Below the pieces are notes generated by a model. It did not search any database. It was not told where the DNA came from and saw only the letters and a program-made list of their open reading frames with translations. 64,000 nt of DNA from DASPJQ01 sp035299065 (GTDB taxonomy: Bacteria; Bacteroidota; Bacteroidia; Flavobacteriales_D; UBA2798), in NCBI GenBank assembly GCA_035299065.1, contig DATGXI010000129.1:1-64000 (forward strand), read 5' to 3'. Shown one piece after another: positions 1 to 8,723 of this stretch (positions within the stretch are counted from its first letter, which is position 1; every line of letters begins with the position of its first letter). Made by a program: the position numbers and the translations under genes.

Positions 1-709
1 TGTCGGTTTCTTTTTGGCGCTCTTTTTCCTGCAAATTGTATTCAACCTGGCTTATGTATGTTGAAACCTGGTTGTGAAAAAAAGAGTTGGGCATTGATTT
101 GGCCACAGCTTTTTCAATTTTTTTATAATAATCAAGATCGGTTTCAGGATTTAACGACTGCATGACAACCAGCGCTGGAGACTCAGGATTGGCGTCAATG
201 AATTTTTTAGTGACGTTGCCTACTTTTATGATCACGTCATTCATTTTTGCGCGCATGGTATTTACTTTATCAGTATCGCCAAAGTTCATGCCGCGCATGC
301 TGTTATCCAATTCACGTTGCTCTTTCAATAGTGGATTTATTTCGCTAAAATAATCATGAATGATTTCTGAATTTTTTGAACCTTTAACGCTATAGGTTGC
401 CATCATGTCTTTTCCGTCAGCCTTTATTTCAGCATTGTTGCTACTGTCAAGGCACAATACAAGAAAATTATTTTGGCCCAAAATAAGGCGATAAAAATTC
501 GGCTTGCCATCTTTGAGTTCAAAACTGAAATTTCCCTGATCGTCCAGTTTCACCGTATCCAATGCTACGGGGGCATTGTTTTCAATTTTTTCAAAAATGA
601 GGCTTTGTCCTTTGCTGTTTTTGATGGTGCCTGAAATTTTTCCTTTTCCACCTCCACCGCATGCGGTGAGTGAAGTGAATGCAATTACGAAGAAAATTAA
701 TTTTTTCAT
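1..709 (-). CDS. Lipoprotein with DUF4369-like N-terminal domain (3' truncated)
   Basis: The gene starts at an ATG at 709 and runs off the left edge, so only about 236 N-terminal residues are visible. It opens with a lipoprotein signal (hydrophobic stretch, then LTACGGG), so the mature protein should be lipid-anchored. The next ~100 residues (GKISGTIKNSKGQSL, then a series of beta-strand-like segments) resemble DUF4369, the domain that in Bacteroidota usually precedes a thioredoxin/TlpA domain; that part would lie beyond the window, so a thiol-disulfide role is only inferred. It follows gatB by 27 nt on the same strand and may be co-transcribed with it. Confidence 0.75.
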   Translation of the reverse strand, partial: MKKLIFFVIAFTSLTACGGGGKGKISGTIKNSKGQSLIFEKIENNAPVALDTVKLDDQGNFSFELKDGKPNFYRLILGQNNFLVLCLDSSNNAEIKADGKDMMATYSVKGSKNSEIIHDYFSEINPLLKEQRELDNSMRGMNFGDTDKVNTMRAKMNDVIIKVGNVTKKFIDANPESPALVVMQSLNPETDLDYYKKIEKAVAKSMPNSFFHNQVSTYISQVEYNLQEKERQKETD

Positions 710-736
710 TTTGTATGGTTCGTCCCTTTTGGAATA

Positions 737-2188
737 TTATTTATTCAATAGTTCGTTTAGTAATTTGTTTGTTGCTTTAGGATCGGCTTTACCACCTGAA
801 AGTTTCATGACCTCGCCCATAAAAAGTCCGGCTAACCCTGTTTTTCCACCTTTGTATTCGGCAACTTTTTCAGGGTATTTAGCCAATACCTGTTCCACCA
901 ACTCCCTTAATGCATCTTCATTACTTTCCTGTACAAGATTTTTACTTATGGCAATGTCAAGCGGTTTTGCCGAAGGATTGTTTACCAATTCAGGGAAAAT
1001 GGATTGCGCAGCAACGGTATGTGAAACTTTTCCCTCATCAATAATGGCAATTAAAGCTGCCAGTGTTACTGGTTTCATTTTAAACTGCGAAATATCCAAC
1101 GCATTTTCGTTTAAATACATGCGTACAACCGACATCATCCAATTTGCGGCAGCTTTGTAATTTTTTGTATGTGATGTTAATTCCTCAAAGTAAAGGGCGA
1201 ATTCCTTGGTGTCGGTAATCTGCAATGCATCGTATTCACTCAACCCAAAATCTTTCATGTATTTTATTACCAATTGTTGTGGTAATGGAGGCAAATTCTT
1301 TTTTACGGTTGCTTTATACTCATCGGTAACCAGTACCGGTTGCAAATCGGGTTCAGGGAAATAACGGTAGTCACTTGATCCTTCTTTTGAACGCATGCCC
1401 GAAGTTGTTCCGGTTACGGCATCAAAATTGCGGGTTTCCATGAACAATTTTTCACCCTTCTCAAGCGCATCAATCTGGCGTGTTATTTCATGTTCAATGG
1501 CGCGTTGCACGTTGCGTATTGAGTTCATGTTCTTAACCTCGATTTTTGTACCAAATGTTGTTGAGCCTTTTAACCGCACACTTATGTTTGCATCGCATCG
1601 CATGCTTCCTTCTTCCATGTTACCATCGCAAATGTCAAGGTAACGCACAAGTTTACGAATTTCGGTCAGGTAATTGTATGCTTCTTTTGCTGTACGAATA
1701 TCGGGTTCGGTAACAATTTCCAGCAGGGGAACACCAGCGCGGTTTAAATCCACCAAACTTTGATCAGGCAATACATCGTGCATGCTTTTACCAGCGTCTT
1801 CCTCCATGTGAATACGGGTAAGATTAATGCGCTTTTGCTTGCCTTCATCGTCTTTTATATCAATAAAGCCATTGGTGCAAATAGGCGTTTTATCCTGCGT
1901 AATCTGGTAACCTTTTGGCAAGTCAGGATAAAAATAATTTTTACGGGCAAAATACATTGAAGGTGCAATGTCACACTGCAACGCCAGGCCAAGACGCACT
2001 GCAAATTCAATTGTTTTTTCATTCATGACCGGCAATGTGCCCGGGTGCCCCAATGAAACAGCGCTTATGTGGGTATTTGGCAAACCACCGTATTCGTTCA
2101 TGTCACTTGAATAGGCTTTGCTTTTGGTGAGCATTTGTGCGTGCACTTCCAATCCTATTACCGCCTCGTATTTGTCGTAAATGTTCAA
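737..2188 (-). CDS. gatB: Aspartyl/glutamyl-tRNA(Asn/Gln) amidotransferase subunit B
   Basis: The 483-residue protein is full length for GatB. It begins YEAVIGLEVHAQM and carries the conserved N-terminal kinase-like domain (GALxH-like SLGHPGTLP, ARKNYFYPDLPKGYQ, NRAGVPLLEIVTEPD, DGNMEEGSMRCDANIS) followed by the C-terminal helical and YqeY-like tail ending in ATNKLLNELL. GatB works in the cytoplasm with GatA and GatC to convert Glu-tRNA(Gln) or Asp-tRNA(Asn) to the amidated form. gatA and gatC are not in the window, as is common in Bacteroidota where the subunits are scattered. It sits 53 nt downstream of the purine nucleoside phosphorylase gene on the same strand. Confidence 0.97.
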   Translation of the reverse strand: MNIYDKYEAVIGLEVHAQMLTKSKAYSSDMNEYGGLPNTHISAVSLGHPGTLPVMNEKTIEFAVRLGLALQCDIAPSMYFARKNYFYPDLPKGYQITQDKTPICTNGFIDIKDDEGKQKRINLTRIHMEEDAGKSMHDVLPDQSLVDLNRAGVPLLEIVTEPDIRTAKEAYNYLTEIRKLVRYLDICDGNMEEGSMRCDANISVRLKGSTTFGTKIEVKNMNSIRNVQRAIEHEITRQIDALEKGEKLFMETRNFDAVTGTTSGMRSKEGSSDYRYFPEPDLQPVLVTDEYKATVKKNLPPLPQQLVIKYMKDFGLSEYDALQITDTKEFALYFEELTSHTKNYKAAANWMMSVVRMYLNENALDISQFKMKPVTLAALIAIIDEGKVSHTVAAQSIFPELVNNPSAKPLDIAISKNLVQESNEDALRELVEQVLAKYPEKVAEYKGGKTGLAGLFMGEVMKLSGGKADPKATNKLLNELLNK

Positions 2189-2241
2189 GTTTGTCAGTTT
2201 ACAGTTATTTTGTTTTCAGTTTTATTAGTTAGTTCGGGAAG

Positions 2242-3054
2242 TTAAAGGGAGTTGATGAGTTCTTTGAAAACAAATGTCATTTTTGGCTCCTGTTTGGCAG
2301 CTACTTCCTGCACTTCTTCGTGCGTTACTTCCACAATTTTTCCTTCAACACCAAGGTCGGTAATTATGCTCATGGCAAAACAAGGAATGCCCATGTGGCG
2401 GGCAACTATTACTTCAGGAACAGTGCTCATTCCAACCGTGTCGCCACCAATAATACGCATGTATTTATATTCAGCTGGTGTTTCAAATGTTGGGCCGCTT
2501 AAGCCCACATAAACACCTGTTGAAAGTTTAATGTTATTTGCTTTACCAATTTCCAATGCTTTGGCAACCATTTTACGGTCATAGGGTTCACTCATGTCGG
2601 GAAAACGCGGCCCAAGTTCAGGAATGTTTTTACCAATGAGCGGATTTGAAGGAAACAAATTGATGTGGTCATTCAATACCATTAATTCTCCTATTTCGAA
2701 GCCAGGATTAACACCTCCACTTGCATTTGATAAAAACAGGTATTGAATGCCTAACAATTTCATGACACGAACAGGAAATGTTACCTCCTGCATGTTGTAT
2801 CCTTCGTAATAATGAAAACGGCCCTGCATGGCCACTACATGTTTATTTCCAAGTTTTCCAAAAATTAATTTTCCGGAGTGACCTTCAACGGTTGACACAG
2901 GAAAATGTGGAATTTCTTCGTATGGAATTACAATTTCAGGAACAATTTCCTTTACAAGTCCGCCAAGCCCGGTTCCCAAAATAATTCCGGCAAAAGGTTG
3001 GTTCTTAATTTTGGATTTTAAAAATCCGGCTGTTTCATTCAGCTTTGTGAGCAT
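2242..3054 (-). CDS. punA: Purine-nucleoside phosphorylase (trimeric PNP/MTAP family)
   Basis: This 270-residue protein shows the family motifs in order: the phosphate loop GTGLGG near residue 27, GRFHYYEGY, SNASGGVNPGF, GPTFETPAEYKYM and MSTVPEVIVARHMGIP. It should cleave purine ribonucleosides phosphorolytically for salvage. At the position where many trimeric PNPs have ITN, the text reads ITD; in characterised relatives an Asn-to-Asp change here alters base selectivity, so the exact substrate is uncertain. The start overlaps the 3' end of lpxK by 20 nt, indicating translational coupling. Confidence 0.93.
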   Translation of the reverse strand: MLTKLNETAGFLKSKIKNQPFAGIILGTGLGGLVKEIVPEIVIPYEEIPHFPVSTVEGHSGKLIFGKLGNKHVVAMQGRFHYYEGYNMQEVTFPVRVMKLLGIQYLFLSNASGGVNPGFEIGELMVLNDHINLFPSNPLIGKNIPELGPRFPDMSEPYDRKMVAKALEIGKANNIKLSTGVYVGLSGPTFETPAEYKYMRIIGGDTVGMSTVPEVIVARHMGIPCFAMSIITDLGVEGKIVEVTHEEVQEVAAKQEPKMTFVFKELINSL

Positions 3055-4075
3055 ACTTCAACATTAAATCATTAAATTCTTTTTCATCGCCAAGTATTTT
3101 TACTTGAATAGGCTGGTAAAAAACAGGAAGCGATTTTACAGCTTTGCTTTCCATAACCCCTAACCATTTCACAGCATCTTTATGCGTGGTGAGTATGGCT
3201 TTTTTTGGCGCGACAAAGCTATTAAATTTTTCAGCAATCTGCTCAAAATCGGCCTCTTTATAGGCATAATGGTCGGGAAAATTTAAATGGTGCACCTTGT
3301 TGTACAGGGTTTTGCATTGTTCCAGGAGTGAATCAGCATTGGCAATTCCGGTAACCAGCAAAATTTCCGTGGATTTGTCCCATACCTTATTGTCAAAAAC
3401 CGGTGAAGGCGTACCATACTCAAGGCCTGAAAAAAACACTTTAGCATTGGTATACCGGCCAATATCGGCCATTGCCTCATCAATTTGATTATCGGTTAAG
3501 TCAGGGCATTTGGTCATGACTATTACATGAGCCCTTTTGACATTTTTTCGCATTTCACGTAAATTGCCTGCCGGTAAAACGTAATCCTTGTAAAAAGGCT
3601 TTTGCCACTGTGAAAGCACAATGGCGCAAGAAGGTTTTACATAGCGGTGCTGAAAAGCATCGTCCAGCACAAGGCATGAGACCTGTGGAATGGTTTTTAG
3701 AATGGTTTCTATTCCCCGAACGCGATTTTCATCCACAAAAACACCCGTTTCCGGATTGGCATTTTTGAGCATGAGCGGCTCATCGCCCGCATCAGTAGCG
3801 CTCGAATTAAGGGTTACTTCATAAAAACCGTTGGTTTGGCGTCCATAACCGCGGCTAAGCGATGCGGGTTTGCCTTCTTTACCAATGAGTTTTAAGAGAT
3901 AATCAACCATGGGTGATTTGCCGGTGCCGCCCGTACTTATATTGCCCACTACAAATACCGGAACCTTGAATTTTTTTTGTTTCAGGAGCCCGGTCGCAAA
4001 TAACAAATGCCTGAATTCAGTGGCACATATGAATACCAATGAGAACGGAAAAAGCAACAGGCGTAATTTGTTCAT
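3035..4075 (-). CDS. lpxK: Tetraacyldisaccharide 4'-kinase
   Basis: The 346-residue protein has an N-terminal membrane-associated segment, then VGNISTGGTGKSP, a Walker-A-type ATP-binding loop characteristic of LpxK, followed by LSRGYGR, DAGDEPLM and LDDAFQH, all family signatures. It phosphorylates the 4' position of the lipid A disaccharide at the inner membrane. Its presence shows the organism makes lipid A. It is first in a leftward group with the nucleoside phosphorylase and gatB; the upstream gene is divergent, 75 bp away. Confidence 0.95.
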   Translation of the reverse strand: MNKLRLLLFPFSLVFICATEFRHLLFATGLLKQKKFKVPVFVVGNISTGGTGKSPMVDYLLKLIGKEGKPASLSRGYGRQTNGFYEVTLNSSATDAGDEPLMLKNANPETGVFVDENRVRGIETILKTIPQVSCLVLDDAFQHRYVKPSCAIVLSQWQKPFYKDYVLPAGNLREMRKNVKRAHVIVMTKCPDLTDNQIDEAMADIGRYTNAKVFFSGLEYGTPSPVFDNKVWDKSTEILLVTGIANADSLLEQCKTLYNKVHHLNFPDHYAYKEADFEQIAEKFNSFVAPKKAILTTHKDAVKWLGVMESKAVKSLPVFYQPIQVKILGDEKEFNDLMLKYAHKAE

Positions 4076-4150
4076 GCGGGCGCTAAATTTTGAGGCCTTA
4101 ATTCAGGTTAGCTAAATTAATATTACTTTCGCAATAAATACGTAGAAAAC

Positions 4151-5080
4151 ATGAGCCTTATAATTGTTGGAACAGTTGCCTTTGATGCCATTGAAACCCC
4201 TTTTGGAAAAACCGATAAAATTGTGGGTGGTGCAGCCACTTATATCTCATTAGCCGCATCTTATTTTGCGAAAAAAAGCAAAATGATCTCGGTTATTGGC
4301 GATGATTTCCCGCAAAGTATGCTTGATAAGCTGAAAAATCGCGGTGTGGACCTGGAAGGTCTTCAAATTAAAAAAGGCGAAAAATCATTTTTCTGGGCCG
4401 GTAAGTATCATTTTGACATGAATACCCGTGACACGCTTGACACGCAATTAAACGTACTTGCAACATTTACCCCGGTGGTTCCGGATAGTTACCAGGATGC
4501 AGAATTTTTAATGCTTGGAAACCTTGACCCAAAAATCCAGCTTTCGGTGATCAAACAATTAAAAAAACGTCCTAAGCTAATAGCACTTGACACCATGAAT
4601 TTCTGGATGGAAATTGCCATGGATGCTTTAAAAGATGTTTTAAAAGAAATTGATGTTTTGACCATTAATGACGAAGAAGCCAGACAACTGAGCGGTGAGT
4701 TCAGTATTGTAAAAGCCGCGCGAAAAATTTTGACAATGGGCCCAAAATATTTGATCATTAAGCGTGGTGAATATGGTGCTATTTTATTTGACAAGGATAA
4801 AATGTTCTTTGCTCCTGCTTTACCGTTGGAAGAAGTTATGGATCCAACCGGTGCTGGCGATACATTTGCAGGTGGATTTATTGGATACATTGCCCATACA
4901 AAAGATATTTCGTTTGAGAACATGAAACGTGCCATAATTATTGGTTCAGCATTGGCATCGTTTACCGTTGAAAAATTCGGAACTGAGCGTATTAGCGAGC
5001 TTGTAGAGAAAGATATTGATACCCGCATTCAACAGTTTGTTGATTTGGTGGATTTCGATATTGAATATGTTGAAGGATAG
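4151..5080 (+). CDS. PfkB-family carbohydrate/nucleoside kinase
   Basis: The protein is 309 residues, a normal PfkB length. It starts MSLIIVGTVAFDAIETP, has the N-terminal GGAATYISLAAS motif and ends with the second PfkB signature DPTGAGDTFAGGFIGY, which contains the anion hole and catalytic Asp. The substrate cannot be read from the sequence; adenosine, ribose or fructose-type sugars are all possible. The upstream 75 bp are shared with divergent lpxK and contain a TAnnTTTG-like stretch (TACTTTCG, about 4122-4129), a plausible -7 promoter element. Confidence 0.88.
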   Translation: MSLIIVGTVAFDAIETPFGKTDKIVGGAATYISLAASYFAKKSKMISVIGDDFPQSMLDKLKNRGVDLEGLQIKKGEKSFFWAGKYHFDMNTRDTLDTQLNVLATFTPVVPDSYQDAEFLMLGNLDPKIQLSVIKQLKKRPKLIALDTMNFWMEIAMDALKDVLKEIDVLTINDEEARQLSGEFSIVKAARKILTMGPKYLIIKRGEYGAILFDKDKMFFAPALPLEEVMDPTGAGDTFAGGFIGYIAHTKDISFENMKRAIIIGSALASFTVEKFGTERISELVEKDIDTRIQQFVDLVDFDIEYVEG

Positions 5081-5157
5081 TCGCTGATTTCTGGTATAAG
5101 GACGTTAAAACCGCTGATTTGGTTTTTCGTGTCCCTGCAATTGATTAACTTTATGAC

Positions 5158-5808
5158 ATGTATTTTCGTTTGCCATATCAGGTAATTGTAGTTTTATGGG
5201 TGACTGTCATTTTTTATAGTTGCCGGAAAGATAAAATTGCTATTCCTGCCGATTTCGAGTGCCGATATGGAAACCTGGTATTTTCTTCCGACACAAGCGT
5301 TTCGATTAATGCCTTCTACCCCGTAAAAACCGGGAACTACTGGAACTATTCGGTAAAAAAATACGTGTATGACACGCTGGACACAAGTTATGCGTCATCG
5401 TTTTTTTGGCAGGTAACAGGTACAAAACAAAATTACCTTGATACTCTTTGGCAAATGAATAACAATTCAAGTCTTATTTTTGGCAAACAAACAAATTCAA
5501 TTTTTACACCTGTCAATTCAGGAGGTGCGTGTTTACTTCCCGTGACCTATTTATTAATTCCACAGGGCAATGACACCTTAACAAGTATATTTCCCGAAAA
5601 CCAGGAATTCAGGTATTATAATTCAACCGATACCGTTGTAACACCTGCCGGTATATTTTATAATCCAGTAATTAAACAAGGCCTGGTATATGGCTATTAT
5701 TACACCTATTACTTTGTTAATGGCATAGGATTGGTCAAAAGCACTTCACAGGCCAATGGCTCGGCAACCGTGATGGTTACTTTGCTGGATTCATACGCTT
5801 TTAATTAA
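5158..5808 (+). CDS. Putative lipoprotein of unknown function
   Basis: The 216-residue protein starts with a hydrophobic segment ending VIFYSCRKDK, a weak lipobox, so it is probably exported and lipid-anchored. The body is rich in Tyr, Asn and Thr and reads like a beta-rich domain (FYPVKTGNYWNYSVKKYVYD), a pattern common in secreted Bacteroidota proteins of unknown role. It stands alone between the PfkB kinase and the sterol-desaturase-like gene with ~50-75 bp on each side. No family is recognised. Confidence 0.6.
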   Translation: MYFRLPYQVIVVLWVTVIFYSCRKDKIAIPADFECRYGNLVFSSDTSVSINAFYPVKTGNYWNYSVKKYVYDTLDTSYASSFFWQVTGTKQNYLDTLWQMNNNSSLIFGKQTNSIFTPVNSGGACLLPVTYLLIPQGNDTLTSIFPENQEFRYYNSTDTVVTPAGIFYNPVIKQGLVYGYYYTYYFVNGIGLVKSTSQANGSATVMVTLLDSYAFN

Positions 5809-5855
5809 TTTTCAATCACTTACACCTCCCCAAAATACATTAAATTTGAGGTGCA

Positions 5856-6731
5856 ATGGAACCCTTCAGGGAAACGCTTTTAATACTTATTTCAACCCCT
5901 TTATACGCAGTGGTAATTGGGGCTGAAATTATTTTTTCATACATACACAATCACAAAAAATATTCTTCTTACGGTCTAATTGAAAATATTTACCTCATGT
6001 TGATGAATATGGGGCTTGATATTTTAATGCGTTTTGTCAATCTTATTGTGCTGGTTTATTTTATGCAATTCGCTTTTTTTAAAATCGAAAATCCTTACGT
6101 GTACTGGATTGTTTTATTGATAGCTGAAGATTTTTTATTTTTCCTTTTGCACTACGTGGATCATTATGTACGTTTTTTCTGGGCGGTGCATGTCACGCAT
6201 CATTCATCAGAAGAATTTAACTTAACGGTAGGTTTTCGTTCATCCGTTTTCCAACCTTTATACCGCATTGTTTATTTTATTCCCCTGGCATTTATGGGTT
6301 TTGAGCCGGCCGATATTTTCTTTATGTACAGTGCTACCCAAATTTATGGAATCCTTATTCACACGCAATACGTTGGTAAGCTTGGGTTCCTTGAACATAT
6401 TTTTGCAACGCCAAGCAACCACCGTGTACACCATGGCTCCAACCATATTTATCTTGACAGGAATATGGGCATGATATTTATTTTTTGGGATAAATTGTTT
6501 GGAACGTATACACCTGAAACGGAAGAAGTGAAATACGGGTTAACGGAAAATATTAATACACACAACCCGGCAAAAGTGGTGTTCCATGAATGGCAAAATA
6601 TGTGGCGTGATGTGAGAACCGCTCCTGGCATTAAAGCCAAGTTGATGTATGTGTTTGGCCCGCCAGGATGGAGCCATGATGGTAGCAGGAAGACAAGTAA
6701 ACAATTGAGGGCACTTGCAAAAAAGGTTTGA
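5856..6731 (+). CDS. Sterol desaturase/fatty acid hydroxylase superfamily protein
   Basis: The 291-residue protein has several membrane segments in its first 110 residues and the histidine clusters of the fatty acid hydroxylase superfamily: HYVDH near residue 101, HVTHH near 112, and NHRVHHG near 190. These clusters bind a di-iron centre. Members hydroxylate or desaturate lipids, sterols, carotenoids or alkylglycerols; the substrate here is unknown. The C-terminal tail is soluble. Its closest visible pattern is the bacterial C5-sterol-desaturase-like group found widely in Bacteroidota. Confidence 0.88.
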   Translation: MEPFRETLLILISTPLYAVVIGAEIIFSYIHNHKKYSSYGLIENIYLMLMNMGLDILMRFVNLIVLVYFMQFAFFKIENPYVYWIVLLIAEDFLFFLLHYVDHYVRFFWAVHVTHHSSEEFNLTVGFRSSVFQPLYRIVYFIPLAFMGFEPADIFFMYSATQIYGILIHTQYVGKLGFLEHIFATPSNHRVHHGSNHIYLDRNMGMIFIFWDKLFGTYTPETEEVKYGLTENINTHNPAKVVFHEWQNMWRDVRTAPGIKAKLMYVFGPPGWSHDGSRKTSKQLRALAKKV

Positions 6732-6831
6732 TTTTAGAGGTGAGAAATAAGACTTGATGGCAACTTCAAATCAAACTTCTGGCTTTTGAAATCATAAATT
6801 ACGTCTTTTTTACTAATTAAGAATATACACT

Positions 6832-8721
6832 ATGCGCATCCATTCATTTCAACAATACGAAGAACAATACCGACTTAGCGTTGAAGATCCTTCCATGTTT
6901 TGGGAGAACATTGCCCATAATTTTAGTTGGTACAAAAAGTGGGATACCGTTGTTGAATGGAATTTTAAAGAACCAAAAATTGAATGGTTCAAAGGTGCAA
7001 AACTTAACATTACCTATAACTGCCTGGATATTCATGCCGCAAAAAATCCCGGCAAAACCGCTTATGTTTGGGAATCCAATGAGCCTGGCGAACAAAATCA
7101 AACCATTACATATGGTGATTTACTGAAACGAGTTTGCCGCCTTGCCAACATATTAAAAAATAAGGGCGTAAAAAAAGGCGATCGTGTTTGCATTTACCTT
7201 CCCATGGTTCCCGAAGCGGTTATTGCCATGCTTGCATGCGCGCGTATTGGCGCCATTCACAATGTTGTTTTTGGCGGATTTTCGGCAGCCTCATTAACCG
7301 ATCGCATAAACGATTCGACCTGCACAGTAATAATTACTTCTGACGGAGCCTACCGCGGTAACAAAAGCATTCCCATGAAGGCCACCGTTGACGAAGCTGT
7401 TCAACACTGCGTTAGTGTCAAACACGTTATTGTAATTAAACGCACCGATGAAAATGTTACCATGCAAAATGGCCGTGACAGTTGGTGGCACGAAGATGAG
7501 AAAAATGTAAGTGATGTTTGCGAACCCGAGTGGATGGACAGTGAAGATATGTTATTTATACTATATACCAGTGGCTCAACCGGGAAACCGAAAGGCGTTG
7601 TACACACCTGCGGGGGGTACATGGTTTATACACGGTATAGTTTTGAAAACGTATTTCAATACACCGAAGGTGATTTATTTTGGTGCACGGCTGATGTGGG
7701 ATGGGTTACAGGCCATTCATACATTGTATACGGGCCGTTACTGGCAGGAGCCAGTTCAGTGTTGTTTGAAGGCGTGCCAACTTACCCTGATGCCGGACGG
7801 TTTTGGCAGGTTGTAGATAAACACCAGGTGAATATATTTTATACTGCACCCACAGCTATTCGTGCATTGGAAGCAGCAGGTTTGGATTTTGTTAAGCCGT
7901 ATAATTTATCGTCACTAAAAACATTGGGTAGTGTTGGTGAACCTATAAATGAAGAAGCCTGGCAATGGTACCATGAACACATTGGCAAGAAAAAATGCCC
8001 GATTGTAGATACGTGGTGGCAAACTGAAACGGGTGGAATTTTAATTTCGCCCCTGGCAAACATTACTCCGCTTATACCCTCGTTTGCAACACTGCCTTTA
8101 CCGGGAGTTCAACCCATACTGGTTGATGAAAAAGGAAATGAAATAAAAGGAAATGGAGTAGAAGGGAATTTGTGTATAAAATTCCCCTGGCCATCCATCA
8201 TTCGTACAACGTATGGTGATCATGAGCGTTGCCGTACCAATTATTTTGCCACGTATGATAATTTATATTTTACAGGTGACGGATGCAGGCGTGATGAAAA
8301 CGGCTATTACCGCATTACCGGCCGTGTTGATGACGTAATGAATGTAAGTGGCCACCGCATTGGTACTGCCGAAGTGGAAAGCGCCATTAACCAACACCCT
8401 GCCATTGTTGAAAGTGCAGTTGTTGGTTACCCACATGACATAAAAGGACAGGGTATTTACGCTTACGTTATATGTACGCAAGCGGGTATTAAACCCGAAG
8501 ACCTGAAAAAAGAAATTATTGCCGAAGTGAACAAACACATTGGCCCAATTGCAAAACCAGATAAAATTCAACTGGTTCCCGGATTACCAAAAACACGCAG
8601 CGGAAAAATAATGCGCAGGATATTGCGCAAGATTGCCGAAGGTGAATTACAAAATTTAGGAGATACCTCTACCCTGCTGGACCCGGGCATTGTTGACGAA
8701 ATTAAAAAAGGAGCACTGTAA
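6832..8721 (+). CDS. acs: Acetyl-CoA synthetase (AMP-forming)
   Basis: The 629-residue protein shows the full adenylate-forming enzyme layout: an N-terminal ACAS segment (YEEQYRLSVEDPSMFW), the P-loop YTSGSTGKPKGVVH near residue 245, WWQTETGG near 400, YFTGDGCRRDENGYY, and the C-terminal PKTRSGKIMRRILRK with the catalytic lysine that is a regulatory acetylation site in known Acs enzymes. It converts acetate, ATP and CoA to acetyl-CoA. Its stop codon lies 2 nt from the start of the TPR/SpoIIE phosphatase gene, so the two may share a transcript. Confidence 0.96.
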   Translation: MRIHSFQQYEEQYRLSVEDPSMFWENIAHNFSWYKKWDTVVEWNFKEPKIEWFKGAKLNITYNCLDIHAAKNPGKTAYVWESNEPGEQNQTITYGDLLKRVCRLANILKNKGVKKGDRVCIYLPMVPEAVIAMLACARIGAIHNVVFGGFSAASLTDRINDSTCTVIITSDGAYRGNKSIPMKATVDEAVQHCVSVKHVIVIKRTDENVTMQNGRDSWWHEDEKNVSDVCEPEWMDSEDMLFILYTSGSTGKPKGVVHTCGGYMVYTRYSFENVFQYTEGDLFWCTADVGWVTGHSYIVYGPLLAGASSVLFEGVPTYPDAGRFWQVVDKHQVNIFYTAPTAIRALEAAGLDFVKPYNLSSLKTLGSVGEPINEEAWQWYHEHIGKKKCPIVDTWWQTETGGILISPLANITPLIPSFATLPLPGVQPILVDEKGNEIKGNGVEGNLCIKFPWPSIIRTTYGDHERCRTNYFATYDNLYFTGDGCRRDENGYYRITGRVDDVMNVSGHRIGTAEVESAINQHPAIVESAVVGYPHDIKGQGIYAYVICTQAGIKPEDLKKEIIAEVNKHIGPIAKPDKIQLVPGLPKTRSGKIMRRILRKIAEGELQNLGDTSTLLDPGIVDEIKKGAL

Positions 8722-8723
8722 GT

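Noticed and set aside
576..1160. 194-residue open frame on the plus strand
   Set aside because: It lies antisense over gatB and the neighbouring lipoprotein gene; gatB is certain, and this frame shows no domain or coding pattern.
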